Shown: piece by piece, positions 16,366 to 25,046 of the stretch
Numbering within the stretch: position 1 is the stretch's first letter
Layout of the letters: each line of letters starts with the position of its first letter
NCBI GenBank assembly: GCA_025457665.1
Contig: JALOTY010000026.1
Span: 1-51,974, forward strand
From: Akkermansiaceae bacterium
GTDB lineage: Bacteria > Verrucomicrobiota > Verrucomicrobiia > Verrucomicrobiales > Akkermansiaceae
DNA length: 51,974 nucleotides
Reading direction: 5' to 3'
Program-made: the position numbers and the translations under genes
Notes under the pieces: generated by a model
What the model saw: only the letters and a program-made list of their open reading frames with translations
Told to the model about the DNA's origin: nothing
The model's database searches: none

Positions 16366-18119
16366 ATACCGAATCGGCGCTCCATTTCCGAGCGGGAGAT
16401 TTCCGTGAGCGTGGGGCGGCCATCTGCTCCGCAGTAAGGCAGCTCGCAGTCAAAGAGCGAGTCCAGCAAAGCCATCGCTTCCTCCGGGCGCGGGGCCTCC
16501 ATCAGCGCTGCGCGGCGGGCCAGGACTTTGGCAAGCTTCTCATGGGCGAAGCGGTGGGACGAGGATGCGCCTTCGGCCAGGTCATCGACCACCTCCACGA
16601 GCAGCCTCCCGGCGTCCTCGGCTTTGACAAAATCCGGCGCTGCGGAAATCCGGATGGTCCCGCCGCCAAACTCGTCCAGCTCGAAGCCCGCTGCCGCAAA
16701 AAGCTCGCGGTGGCGCAGCATGAGATCCACCTCCCTTGGCCCGGGCTGGAGGACGATGGGCATGAGCAATGGCTGGACGTGGATGCGACCGTCGCCGCTC
16801 CGCAGCCATCTTTCGTAGAGGATCCTTTCACGTGCCGCACGAGGATCCAGCACCACCAGGCCGTCTGCGGATTCGAGCAGGGCAAAACGACCCAGCAGTG
16901 TTCCGATTTCCCGGAAATCGGGTCGGGACGGCTTGAGGGGAAAAGAATTCTCGGCGGCAGGCAAGGGCAGGGCTTGATCCACGGCCACCGGTCTCCAGAC
17001 CGGGCGGACACCTGAGGCTGGCAAGGGCACGGGAGGGCGCGCCTGCGGGTTCGGCGGGATCTCCGTCGGCTGCGTTCGCCGGATTTCGTGGTCAAGATGA
17101 CTGGGGCGGGCCGGGATTTTCGGTCGGGATGCCTCGCCGATTCCCGCCATCACCGCCTCCGCCACAGCCTCTCGGAGTTCATGGGGTCGGCGCAGGCGGA
17201 CTTCCCTTTTCGCCGGGTGGACATTCACATCGACCCACTCCGGATTCATTTCGATCCAAAGCCAGGCAGACGGATGGAGGCCATCGGCAAGCGCGCCGCG
17301 GAAACCCTCGATCAGCCCCCGGGAAATCGCCTGATCCTCCACCGGGCGGCCGTTGAGGAACACGCATTGGTGCCGCCTGCCCTTGCGGGCATGGAGCCCG
17401 GGGAGGACAAATCCTTCCAGCCCGATGCCGGGAGCCCGGGATGGGGCCAGCGGTATCAATTCCCGGCCCAGCGTGGTGCCGAGCAAATCCCGAAGTCGGT
17501 CGAGCCGCGTCATCCCGCCGGGCATGTCGAAGACCTCGCGCTCATCCTTGCGGAAGCGGAAGCGCACTGCCGAGGCAGCCAGGGCGTGAAGCCGGAGTTG
17601 GTGTTCGATGTGGGCGGACTCCGTGGTTTCGGCCTTGAGGAATTTCCGGCGCGCCGGGACGTTGAAAAACAGATCCCGGACTTCGATCACCGTGCCGACG
17701 GGACATCCGGCATCCCGCGGAGGCTGCATCATGCCTCCTTCGACCTCGATCTCCGTCCCTGCCACATCCTCGGCCGTGCGGGTCTTCATCCGGAAACGGG
17801 AAACACTCGCGATGCTCGGGACCGCCTCGCCGCGAAATCCCAGGGTCAGGATCTGCCGCAGGCCATTCACGTCGCGGAGCTTGCTTGTGGCATGTCTTTC
17901 CAGCGAAAGCACAGCGTCCTCCCGGGTCATGCCGCTGCCATTGTCGCTGACCCGAATCATCGCCGCTCCGCCGCGGCGGATTTCCACCAGAACCTCGGCG
18001 GCGCCGGCATCGATGCTGTTTTCCACCAGTTCCTTGACCACGCTCGCCGGGCGTTCGACGACCTCCCCTGCCGCCACCTGGCTGGCGAGGATGTCGGGGA
18101 GTTTCTGGATCGTCGCCAC
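16350..18119 (-). CDS. mutL: DNA mismatch repair protein MutL
   Basis: 589 residues. MutL couples mismatch recognition by MutS to strand incision. The GHKL ATPase domain is complete at the N-terminus: IAAGEVV-like segment (SQVAAGEVVERP), ENSIDAGA, RVSDNGSGM and ATSKL, GFRGEA. A proline-rich linker (about 335-385) joins the C-terminal dimerisation domain. That domain contains LDPRAARERILYE where endonuclease-type MutL has DQHAxxExxxxE, and CGADGRP where those have CxHGRP, so the metal site looks altered. The start is the ATG just before the conserved IQKLPDILASQVAAGE segment. It is divergent from the IscA-type gene. Confidence 0.96.
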   Translation of the reverse strand: MATIQKLPDILASQVAAGEVVERPASVVKELVENSIDAGAAEVLVEIRRGGAAMIRVSDNGSGMTREDAVLSLERHATSKLRDVNGLRQILTLGFRGEAVPSIASVSRFRMKTRTAEDVAGTEIEVEGGMMQPPRDAGCPVGTVIEVRDLFFNVPARRKFLKAETTESAHIEHQLRLHALAASAVRFRFRKDEREVFDMPGGMTRLDRLRDLLGTTLGRELIPLAPSRAPGIGLEGFVLPGLHARKGRRHQCVFLNGRPVEDQAISRGLIEGFRGALADGLHPSAWLWIEMNPEWVDVNVHPAKREVRLRRPHELREAVAEAVMAGIGEASRPKIPARPSHLDHEIRRTQPTEIPPNPQARPPVPLPASGVRPVWRPVAVDQALPLPAAENSFPLKPSRPDFREIGTLLGRFALLESADGLVVLDPRAARERILYERWLRSGDGRIHVQPLLMPIVLQPGPREVDLMLRHRELFAAAGFELDEFGGGTIRISAAPDFVKAEDAGRLLVEVVDDLAEGASSSHRFAHEKLAKVLARRAALMEAPRPEEAMALLDSLFDCELPYCGADGRPTLTEISRSEMERRFGINPGQ

Positions 18120-18220
18120 GGGCCCGATTCAAGCGAAGCCCGGCGGATGTCCAAGATCCAATGCATCCTTCGGGATTTTCCTTCGCAGTGGACCGCTTCC
18201 CGGAGTATGGACGGCCCGTC

Positions 18221-18595
18221 ATGATGACTTTGAGCGAACGCGCGACCCAAGCGCTCCGCGACCTTCTTGCCAGCCGCCCCACGGCTCCCGGGGCAGGCCT
18301 CCGGCTGGCCGTGCGTCGCGGCGGCTGCGCGGGGTGGCAGTATGAAATGAAAATCGCCGCGCCGGAGGAAGGCGACGAGATCCGGGATTTCGAAGGCGGG
18401 CGACTCATCATCGCTGCCGACAGCACCGAGAAGCTTGCGGGCTGCGTCGTGGAATACAGCGATGCCCTTTCCGATGCTGGCTTCAGGATCGTCAATCCCC
18501 AGGCGGTCCGTTCCTGTGGTTGCGGCACCTCATTCGAATCCGCCGGGGATCCACCCGCAGAAAACCCCGAGGAAGGCGACTGCACCACCCGCTGA
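18221..18595 (+). CDS. IscA/SufA/HesB-type iron-sulfur carrier
   Basis: 124 residues, A-type iron-sulfur cluster carrier that passes clusters from scaffold to apoproteins. The three ligand cysteines are present: C36 in GGCAGW, then C99 and C101 in SCGCG near the C-terminus. A 23-residue acidic tail (AGDPPAENPEEGD) follows the core. Two consecutive ATGs (18221, 18224) precede TLSERATQALRDLL, the start of the fold; earlier in-frame codons add nothing recognisable. The stop overlaps the next start by one base (TGATG). No other isc/suf genes are in the window. Confidence 0.88.
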   Translation: MMTLSERATQALRDLLASRPTAPGAGLRLAVRRGGCAGWQYEMKIAAPEEGDEIRDFEGGRLIIAADSTEKLAGCVVEYSDALSDAGFRIVNPQAVRSCGCGTSFESAGDPPAENPEEGDCTTR

Positions 18596-19356
18596 TGCCG
18601 AAGGAAATCCAGAAACCCACACGCCGGAAAGCCCACTTTTATTGGTGGACGCTGGCCAACACCGTCGCTGCCTGCGTGGCTGTGCTGTCCTGGGTTTTGA
18701 CCCTTCATGTTTTCGGCCACCCGGAGATTCCCCGTTACCACCGGATCATCGAGCGCCTGGGGCTGGCCAAGCCGCCGCCGGGATTCCAGCTTCAGGATGC
18801 TCCGGCGGGAGAATCCGCCGATCCCCGGGCGCTCTACCGGCGATACGCCGCGCTGGACGGCGCCGCCCTGCAACGCCTGAACCGCGCACTCCTGCGCAAC
18901 TACCTCACGGGCCTCGGCGAGGCGAATCTGATTCAATACATCGAGGGCGACCTTGAAATCATCCGCACGCGGGAATTGCAGCCCGGAGACCTTTTCCCGA
19001 AGGGCTTCGCCGTTCGGGCGCGGGCCATGGTGCAGCCCGATGAATTCTCCGAACCCGCTCCCTGGCCGGTGATCATCGATTACCTTTTCCCCACTCCGGA
19101 AGAATCGGCCCGCAGTTGGTTCCGGGCAGGTGACCGTCTCAAAGTCTCGAAAGTTCCAAACTGCGCGATGGTCCTGAACGTCGCCCGGGAAATCGAAGGC
19201 GACACCCCGCGCGTGGTCATCACCGCCGTGCCGATCGTGATGAGCGAGTATCTCGTGGGCGAAAGCCAGAAATTCAAACTGGCGACCCCGGATCGGGCGG
19301 ACCCTTCGGCGACTCTCCCCGTGTTCGACCCCGAGCCCCAAGCACCGGAATCCTGA
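18595..19356 (+). CDS. Single-pass membrane protein, unknown
   Basis: 253 residues. A basic N-terminus (PKEIQKPTRRKAH) is followed by one transmembrane helix at about residues 16-40 (WWTLANTVAACVAVLSWVLTLHVF), predicting N-in topology with a large periplasmic domain. That domain contains FPKGFAVRARAMVQPDEF and WPVIIDYLFPTPEE, with no catalytic motif that I know. Start ATG 18595 shares a base with the stop of the IscA-type gene, so translation is likely coupled. It resembles conserved unknown proteins that I associate with Verrucomicrobiaceae; I cannot name a family. Confidence 0.65.
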   Translation: MPKEIQKPTRRKAHFYWWTLANTVAACVAVLSWVLTLHVFGHPEIPRYHRIIERLGLAKPPPGFQLQDAPAGESADPRALYRRYAALDGAALQRLNRALLRNYLTGLGEANLIQYIEGDLEIIRTRELQPGDLFPKGFAVRARAMVQPDEFSEPAPWPVIIDYLFPTPEESARSWFRAGDRLKVSKVPNCAMVLNVAREIEGDTPRVVITAVPIVMSEYLVGESQKFKLATPDRADPSATLPVFDPEPQAPES

Positions 19357-19360
19357 GGTC

Positions 19361-19594
19361 TCAGCTCAGGTCGTTAGTGGTCACGGACTTCTGCGAGCGC
19401 GAACCCAGCAGAGTAGCCTGGGCGATCACCCGGCTTGGCTGGTCATCAAATCGAAAACTGTGGCAGTTCGGGCAGAGCACCACGGCGTGGCCGACGATGG
19501 AATCGCAGCCTTCACAGACCTTGTATCCGCTGGGATTGGCGGCGATTTCCGCGGCCTTTCGCTGGCGGGCTTCGTTTTCGGGAAGATCGCTCAT
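19361..19594 (-). CDS. Small zinc-ribbon protein
   Basis: 77 residues with a four-cysteine knuckle, C27-x2-C30 and C41-x2-C44 (VCEGCDSI and LCPNCHSF), which should bind one zinc. The N-terminus is a charged helix and the C-terminus is polar. ATG 19594 fits the compact protein; four more codons upstream are possible. It lies just downstream of rpsT, beyond the rpsT terminator, and converges with the membrane-protein gene. It may bind nucleic acid or protein; no function can be assigned. Confidence 0.7.
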   Translation of the reverse strand: MSDLPENEARQRKAAEIAANPSGYKVCEGCDSIVGHAVVLCPNCHSFRFDDQPSRVIAQATLLGSRSQKSVTTNDLS

Positions 19595-19605
19595 ATTCGG
19601 AGTCA

Positions 19606-19638
19606 CGAAAAAAGCGGCACCGATCTCCGGCGCCGCTG
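19606..19638 (-). terminator. Intrinsic terminator of rpsT
   Basis: On the minus strand AGCGGCGCC and GGTGCCGCT form a nine-pair stem around a GGAGATC loop, followed immediately by six Ts. The start codon of the small zinc-ribbon gene lies just past it, so that gene either uses read-through or its own promoter. Confidence 0.88.
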
Positions 19639-19681
19639 CTGAGTTGGGATGGGCCCGGGTGGCGAGGCACCCGGAGGGAAC

Positions 19682-19945
19682 TCAATGAGCGGCAGCCAAT
19701 GCCTTGGCAGCCTTGCTCTTGAGGTTCGAGGCCTTGTTCTTGTGGATCAGGCCCACCTTCGCAGCCTTGTCCACGGCAGAAGAGAACTTCGCAATGGCCT
19801 CGGCGGTCGCGGGCTTCTCACCTCCGGTGATGGAGGAAAGCACGTCCTTGCGGAGCTTCTTGATCGTGGTCTTGCGCTGACGGTTGCGCTCGGTGCGGAC
19901 CTTGGTCTGGCGCACGCGTTTGAGGGCGGACTTGTGATTGGCCAT
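19682..19945 (-). CDS. rpsT: 30S ribosomal protein S20
   Basis: 87 residues, highly basic, with the diagnostic N-terminus ANHKSALKRVRQT and a family-typical length. S20 binds 16S rRNA near the 5' domain and helix 44. The C-terminal half (NKASNLKSKAAKAL) also matches S20. It is transcribed alone, with a good promoter about 70 bases upstream and a strong terminator downstream. Confidence 0.97.
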   Translation of the reverse strand: MANHKSALKRVRQTKVRTERNRQRKTTIKKLRKDVLSSITGGEKPATAEAIAKFSSAVDKAAKVGLIHKNKASNLKSKAAKALAAAH

Positions 19946-20017
19946 GGTGGAAAATGAGGGGCGGTAAAGCTTCCTTGATTCGTTCGATCCGAGCGGCTCA
20001 GCCGTGCGGGGGGCGGG

Positions 20018-20045
20018 AAAATAGAAATTGGGTGGAACTTGTCAA
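20018..20045 (-). promoter_or_regulatory. Sigma70-like promoter of rpsT
   Basis: On the minus strand a perfect TTGACA (20040-20045) and TATTTT (20018-20023) are spaced by 16 bases. The distance to the rpsT start codon is about 70 bases, leaving a GC-rich leader that contains a GGCTGAGCC inverted repeat. Confidence 0.6.
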
Positions 20046-20104
20046 GCTCCTCTGCCGGGCAAATTTCAGGAAATGACCGGAGAGCAGCTCGCAATCTCCG
20101 CCCA

Positions 20105-20734
20105 TCAACGGCGCGAGGACATCATTCCGAGGAACCGTCCGTCACTGTTGCGCTGGGCATATTCCAAGCCCTCGGGGGTCGTCAGCAGCGATCCTCGAAG
20201 CACGCGGACCTGGGCACCTTCGCCCACACGATTGTAGAGATCGACCACGTCTTTCATCGACATCCGGATGCAGCCGTAAGACGCGGGGCTGCCCAAGCGC
20301 CATTCTTCCGGGGTTCCGTGGATGTAGATGTAGCGGCCGAAAGTGTTGCGATTTTGCGGCTCGCGACCATGAAGCCAGAGAATCCGACCGACGATGGGGT
20401 CCCGACCCGGAGAGTTCGGCCGGATCACCTCACCCGTGGGACGCCGGTTCTTGAAAACCATGCCCGCGGGCTGGCCACTGCCGATTTTCCGCGCCACTTC
20501 CATGCGGCCCAGCGGCGTCCGATTGCTGCCACTCTGCGAGCCCAATCCGAACTTGGAGGTCGAGACCTCGTACGATTTCACCGGTTTCCCATCCCGCACG
20601 AGCAGCATCTTCTGATCACGGACACTGACAATCATCTGATTGCGGGTATCTCGGGAGTTTCCGCAACTGGAGAGCGAAACGGCCCCGAGCACGAGGCCTG
20701 CTTGGATCAGGAGGCAGAGGAGCTTGCGGTGCAT
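20105..20734 (-). CDS. L,D-transpeptidase lipoprotein (YkuD domain)
   Basis: 209 residues. A lipoprotein signal ends with lipobox LSSC, so Cys24 is probably lipidated. The YkuD catalytic motif is complete: His138 in YIHGTPEE and Cys154 in SYGCIRM. These enzymes form 3-3 peptidoglycan crosslinks or attach lipoproteins to the wall. Position +2 after the lipobox Cys is Asn, so retention in the inner membrane by the E. coli rule is not predicted. ATG 20734 precedes the signal peptide. It lies 19 bases after the glycosyltransferase gene on the same strand, suggesting a two-gene unit for cell-surface building. Confidence 0.92.
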   Translation of the reverse strand: MHRKLLCLLIQAGLVLGAVSLSSCGNSRDTRNQMIVSVRDQKMLLVRDGKPVKSYEVSTSKFGLGSQSGSNRTPLGRMEVARKIGSGQPAGMVFKNRRPTGEVIRPNSPGRDPIVGRILWLHGREPQNRNTFGRYIYIHGTPEEWRLGSPASYGCIRMSMKDVVDLYNRVGEGAQVRVLRGSLLTTPEGLEYAQRNSDGRFLGMMSSRR

Positions 20735-20753
20735 GGCAAACAGGGGTGAAGGG

Positions 20754-22268
20754 TCAAGGGCTGTCCGTTCCCGCCCCCTCATTTTTCCGGGACGCAGGAA
20801 GCATTCTCGCGAGAGATGCTAAGGAAGTGTAAAAGAATCCGATCGGGAAGGGAAGCAGAAGTATCGCGGACGACCAACGTTGTCCCAAAGCCGCATCCAC
20901 CACCACGAACAGGAAAAAGAAACCGAAGAGGAGTTCGACTACCGGAGTGAGTGTCTTGATTGCCTTGTAGCTGCTCTTTTTCCAGTCGTGCTTGGGCTTG
21001 TCGCCGATGCCGTATTTCGGCGTGCGGACGAAGGCGGACTGGTGATTGAAGATCGCCTCCAGCACGGCCTTGGCGTTGTTGATGGACATCCCGATCCCCA
21101 GCGCGAGGAGCAGTGGCAGATAGGGAATTTCCCTCCACCAGGTGCCGGGGCGCAGGGCCTTTTGCGCGGTGAGATAGAAGAAAATCACCGAGACGGAAGC
21201 GAAGAAGAAGATCGGCACATTGACCAGATAGTAGGTCAGCGAGCTGGAAGCTGGGCCGAATTCGGCTGCGGCATACTGGTTCGGATAAATCAGGAAGCAC
21301 AGGCAGATCAGGAGCAGATAGGCGAAGTTCGAGGTGAGGTGCGCCGTGGCCTCAAGCTTGATGGCAAGGGGAACCTTGGCCTTCCAGATGGCGGGCAGGA
21401 CCTTTTTGCAGACCTGGATGGATCCCTTCGTCCAGCGGTGCTGCTGGCTTTTGAAGCCGTCCATGTCCACCGGCAGTTCGGCGGGGGTCTCCACGTCGTT
21501 GAGGAAAATGAATCGCCAACCCTTGAGCTGGGCGCGGTAGCTGAGATCCATATCCTCGGTGAGGGTATCGTGCTCCCAGCCGCCGGCATCATTGATGCAG
21601 GATTTCCGCCAGATCCCGGCGGTGCCGTTGAAAGTGAAGAAACGTCCGCTGCGATTGCGGGCGGTTTGCTCGAGTTCAAGGTGCCCGTCGAGGAACATCG
21701 CCTGGATCCGGGTCAGAACGTTGTAAGTCCGGTTCAAGTGCCCCCAGCGGGTTTGGATGAGACCAATCCGCTCGTCGGTGAAGTAGTGGATGGTCTTCTG
21801 AAGGACATCCGGATTGGGGACAAAATCGGCATCGAGGATGAAGAGATACTCCCCCTTCGCTTCCTTGGTCCCGTTTTCCAGCGCCCCGGCTTTGAATCCG
21901 GTGCGGTCCGTGCGATGAATCAACTGGGCATCAAAACCTTGAGCCCGCAGGCGCGAAACTCCCGCTTCGCAAATTTCAGTTGTCTCGTCCGTCGAGTCGT
22001 CCAGCACCTGGATCTGAAGTTTTTCCTTGGGATAATCCAAGGCCGCAACGGAATCGAGAAGTCGGTCAACGACATGCAACTCGTTGAAAACCGGAAGCTG
22101 GATGGTCACCAAAGGCAGATCCTCGAATTTTTTGACGGGCTCGGGACGTTTGCGGGCATGCTTGAGGTAAAGATAAACGATCACCAGACGATGGGACCCG
22201 TAACCGGCAAGACCGATCAGAACGAGAAGGTAGCTGGCATACCAAAGGGGAGATGACCAAAGTTCCAT
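20754..22268 (-). CDS. Membrane glycosyltransferase family 2 (cellulose-synthase-like)
   Basis: 504 residues. Processive-type GT2 enzyme: one transmembrane helix near residues 10-32, a cytoplasmic catalytic domain, then four or more C-terminal membrane helices (about 315-490). Catalytic signatures are all present: DD at 90-91 (VLDDSTDET), DxD at 146-148 (DADF), TED at 237-239 (TEDMDLSYR) and QxxRW at 275-279 (QQHRW). These motifs define cellulose/mannan/hyaluronan-synthase-like enzymes that use a UDP- or GDP-sugar and extrude polymer. No PilZ domain is visible. The polymer cannot be named. ATG 22268 was chosen because it begins the first helix. Confidence 0.9.
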   Translation of the reverse strand: MELWSSPLWYASYLLVLIGLAGYGSHRLVIVYLYLKHARKRPEPVKKFEDLPLVTIQLPVFNELHVVDRLLDSVAALDYPKEKLQIQVLDDSTDETTEICEAGVSRLRAQGFDAQLIHRTDRTGFKAGALENGTKEAKGEYLFILDADFVPNPDVLQKTIHYFTDERIGLIQTRWGHLNRTYNVLTRIQAMFLDGHLELEQTARNRSGRFFTFNGTAGIWRKSCINDAGGWEHDTLTEDMDLSYRAQLKGWRFIFLNDVETPAELPVDMDGFKSQQHRWTKGSIQVCKKVLPAIWKAKVPLAIKLEATAHLTSNFAYLLLICLCFLIYPNQYAAAEFGPASSSLTYYLVNVPIFFFASVSVIFFYLTAQKALRPGTWWREIPYLPLLLALGIGMSINNAKAVLEAIFNHQSAFVRTPKYGIGDKPKHDWKKSSYKAIKTLTPVVELLFGFFFLFVVVDAALGQRWSSAILLLPFPIGFFYTSLASLARMLPASRKNEGAGTDSP

Positions 22269-22469
22269 GGCGTGGTTTTGCAGGAGGTTCGCCGGCCGAC
22301 GGGATGACGGATGTCTCTCGCCGACAAGCAGTGAGGAGGACCGGGGCGGCCGAGAGGCCAGCAGATTCAATGCCGGACGTCAAGGACCAAGGCGAGGCCT
22401 CCCCAAGACGCCGCGCGCGACCGTGCATTCCCCGTTGCCGAACCGCCAGTGCCCTGTCACAGTCTCCCC

Positions 22470-23309
22470 GTGATCCGGAAATTCATGCTTCTGGCAGGTC
22501 TCGCCCTGTCCATCACCCCCAGCCTCACCGCTCAGGAAGCAGCCGAGGAACGCCCGGAAATCCCGGCGGATTTGCTCGATGATCCTCACGTCCGCGAAGA
22601 ATTGGCAGTAAACGAGTTCACCGCTCCATCGATCTCCCGGATTTTCGACTCCCTGGATACTCTCGCGCCGCTTCCCATCGCCGAACACGCCCGCGAGGTT
22701 CCCGAACAGACCCCGCTGAACCGCGCCGATCTTGCCGTGGAAATCGGATTCATGATCGCCGATGGCTTCCTCGTCGTGCAGGCCAACGAGTTGGGGAAAA
22801 TCGAAGAACTCGCCACCGAGCTGACCCGCTACGGCAAGGCCCTGGGTGCCGGCGAGCGGGTTCGACGCCATGCCGCCAGCCTTCTGGACAGTGCGAAAAA
22901 TGGTCAGGTGGTCCAGCTCAAGGACGAACTCCGGGCCACCCAGAAAGATGTCGAACTCGAGCTGATCGCCCTGCGGGATGCCGACCTCGCCCATCTCATT
23001 TCCCTAGGCGGCTGGATCCGGGCCTTCGATGTCGCCACCGCCGCGGTGGACAAGCAGTTCTCGGTCGAACGCGCCAAACAGGTGATGCGCGAAGATATCG
23101 CCGACTACTATTCGGCGGTCGTCGGCTCCCTCGAACCCCGCATCGCCGAGCGCCCGAATTACATTCAACTCCGGGATCTCCTCGCCGCCATGAGGACGGA
23201 AATGACGCTTGAGGAAGGCAAGGAGCCAACTCCGGAAAACATCCGGGAAATCCGCAAGCAAGCCTCCCGCTTGGTCGAACTCGCCCTTCAACGCCAGGAC
23301 GCACCATGA
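22470..23309 (+). CDS. Secreted helical protein, unknown
   Basis: 279 residues. A GTG at 22470 gives the signal peptide IRKFMLLAGLALSITPSLTA; an ATG five codons later is the alternative. The mature chain is almost entirely helical and charged (DDPHVREELAVNEF, KNGQVVQLKDELRATQKDVE), with no cysteines or catalytic motif. The stop overlaps the next ATG (ATGA), so it is coupled to the dehydrogenase. It reads divergently from the glycosyltransferase, about 200 bases away. Family not recognised. Confidence 0.65.
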   Translation: MIRKFMLLAGLALSITPSLTAQEAAEERPEIPADLLDDPHVREELAVNEFTAPSISRIFDSLDTLAPLPIAEHAREVPEQTPLNRADLAVEIGFMIADGFLVVQANELGKIEELATELTRYGKALGAGERVRRHAASLLDSAKNGQVVQLKDELRATQKDVELELIALRDADLAHLISLGGWIRAFDVATAAVDKQFSVERAKQVMREDIADYYSAVVGSLEPRIAERPNYIQLRDLLAAMRTEMTLEEGKEPTPENIREIRKQASRLVELALQRQDAP

Positions 23310-24133
23310 AAGTCGCCGTCTTGGGCCTGGGCATCATTGGCTCCCGGGTGGCCGCACGACTGGCAGCGGACCCGGAGTGTGAAGTGCGAACCTGGAACCG
23401 CAGTCCCAAGCCCGGTGTTCCGGGATTCTGCCAGGATCCGGCGGAAGCCGCCGCCGGGGCCGATCAGGTTTCATTGTATCTGAAGGATTCCGCTGCCGTC
23501 CGCGAAGTCGCATCCCGGCTTCCTGCCGGCCCTCTGCGGGTGCTGAACCACTCGACCATCGATCTCGCCACCACCCGCTGGCTGGGAGAACACGGTCGGC
23601 GCATGGGCTGGACGGTGCTCGATTGCCCTTTCACCGGCAGCCGTGAAGCCTCGGCCGCCGGACAATTGGTCTATTACGCTGCCGGCGATGCCGCCGAAAT
23701 CGACGCAATCACCCCTTTCCTTCTGAAATCCGGTCGGAAGCTCATCCCCTGCGGTGAGTTTGGAAATGCCACGATCATCAAGCTGGTAACGAACCTCGTT
23801 TCCGCCTGCACGGTCCAGGCCCTTTGCGAGGGGATGGCCACCGCCATCCATCAAGGCATCCCAGCCGCGGCCTTCCGCGAGGCGATCGCCGATAATGCCT
23901 GCACCTCACCGCTCGCCACCATGAAGCTTCCCACCATGGCCGCCGGGGATTTTTCCACCCACTTCTCCCTCGGCAACATGCTCAAGGACAGCCGCTACGT
24001 GCTCGATCTGGCCTCCGGCATCGACACTCCCGCCATCCTGGCGGTTTCTGCGAGGATGGCCGATCTCTGTGAAAGGGGCCTTGCCGATCTCGACTACTCG
24101 GCCCTGTTCTCGCCCTATCTGAACCATGACTGA
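23306..24133 (+). CDS. NAD(P)-binding beta-hydroxyacid dehydrogenase family protein
   Basis: 275 residues. A Rossmann dinucleotide fold opens the protein (VAVLGLGIIGSRVA, GxGxxG at residues 7-12). Later family motifs are present: NHSTID (substrate strand), PFTGSREAS (the GGxxxA-like segment) and the catalytic lysine in IIKLVTN. This places it with 3-hydroxyisobutyrate/tartronate semialdehyde dehydrogenase-like enzymes, but substrate specificity cannot be read. It overlaps the preceding secreted-protein gene (ATGA) and overlaps the ygfZ-like start by eight bases, so three genes form one coupled unit. Confidence 0.88.
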   Translation: MKVAVLGLGIIGSRVAARLAADPECEVRTWNRSPKPGVPGFCQDPAEAAAGADQVSLYLKDSAAVREVASRLPAGPLRVLNHSTIDLATTRWLGEHGRRMGWTVLDCPFTGSREASAAGQLVYYAAGDAAEIDAITPFLLKSGRKLIPCGEFGNATIIKLVTNLVSACTVQALCEGMATAIHQGIPAAAFREAIADNACTSPLATMKLPTMAAGDFSTHFSLGNMLKDSRYVLDLASGIDTPAILAVSARMADLCERGLADLDYSALFSPYLNHD

Positions 24134-24953
24134 CCCGCTCTCGCTGCCCGCCGAACAGCCGGGCATCATCGAGGTTTCCGGCACCGATGCCGTCCGCTTC
24201 CTGAACGGCCAGATCACCCAGGACGCGCGAAGTCTCGGGCAAAAGTGCCTGCCCGCGTGCATCACGGATGCCAAAGGGCGCCTGCAACACGCCATCGAAA
24301 TCCAACAGGGACCCACCGAGGGTCTTCTCTGGTTGATCACCCGTCCGGATGCCTTGCAGGAAATCATCGATCGGCTGGACCGCTATCGCATCGCCGATGA
24401 TGTGGAATTCGCCACTCCCGCCGGATGGACCCGCGTGCGATCTTCAGGAAATCCGGGCGACGCGGATCTTGTGAGGGAAAGCCAACTCTGGTTCGACGAA
24501 GGCCGCGATCACTGGTGGCAGGGGGCTCCGGCCATTTCCGGGAGACAACTTTCCGAATCGCAAACCGAGGACCTCCGGATCGCACGAGGCATCCCGGCGT
24601 GGGACCGGGAATTGATCCCCGGACTCCTTCCACCCGAGGCAGGGCTCGATAAAACCGCCATTTCCTACCACAAGGGCTGCTACATCGGACAGGAAGTCCT
24701 CAGCCGCATCAAATCCGCGGGAAAACTCAACCGCCGCCTCGCCCGCCTCTCGATTTCCCCAGCGCTCGGAGGCCAGGATGGGACCCGCGACAACACGCTG
24801 CTCTTCGGGGGGAAAGAAGTCGGCACGCTGACGAGCCTCTCGTCGGATGGCTCCTCGGCCTTGGGTTACCTTGGGAAATCCGCCTTCGATGCCGATGCGC
24901 TCTCCCTTGCCTCCCGCCCGGGGCTGGTCGTCCGCCGCCTCGGCTGGGCCTGA
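24126..24953 (+). CDS. YgfZ/GcvT-like folate-binding protein
   Basis: 275 residues. YgfZ proteins use tetrahydrofolate to help maintain certain iron-sulfur enzymes. The diagnostic motif KGCYxGQE is intact (HKGCYIGQEVLSRI, residues about 179-192), including the essential cysteine. The N-terminal half has the GcvT-like fold (VSGTDAVRFLNGQITQDA). Length fits the short YgfZ group. It overlaps the dehydrogenase gene by eight bases. Downstream, the hairpin shared with the bamA terminator may also stop this transcript. Confidence 0.9.
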   Translation: MTDPLSLPAEQPGIIEVSGTDAVRFLNGQITQDARSLGQKCLPACITDAKGRLQHAIEIQQGPTEGLLWLITRPDALQEIIDRLDRYRIADDVEFATPAGWTRVRSSGNPGDADLVRESQLWFDEGRDHWWQGAPAISGRQLSESQTEDLRIARGIPAWDRELIPGLLPPEAGLDKTAISYHKGCYIGQEVLSRIKSAGKLNRRLARLSISPALGGQDGTRDNTLLFGGKEVGTLTSLSSDGSSALGYLGKSAFDADALSLASRPGLVVRRLGWA

Positions 24954-24989
24954 TGGGCGACCGGACTGCTCGATCGGAGGTCTTTCCCG

Positions 24990-25026
24990 AAAAAAGAAAA
25001 GGGCGGACTTCCATCGAAGCCCGCCC
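24990..25026 (-). terminator. Intrinsic terminator of bamA
   Basis: On the minus strand GGGCGG (25021-25026) pairs with CCGCCC (25001-25006), with an inner CTTC/GAAG helix, followed by TTTTCTTTTTT (24990-25000). Read from the plus strand, the same hairpin is followed only by GTTCTTT, so it may work weakly for the ygfZ-like unit too. Confidence 0.82.
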
Positions 25027-25046
25027 GTTCTTTGAAGCCTTTTGAC

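Noticed and set aside
17542..19341. Minus-strand open frame of 599 codons
   Set aside because: Overlaps mutL in another frame and the IscA-type gene on the opposite strand; Arg/Gly-rich shadow.
20880..22256. Plus-strand open frame of 458 codons
   Set aside because: Antisense to the glycosyltransferase with complete GT2 motifs.
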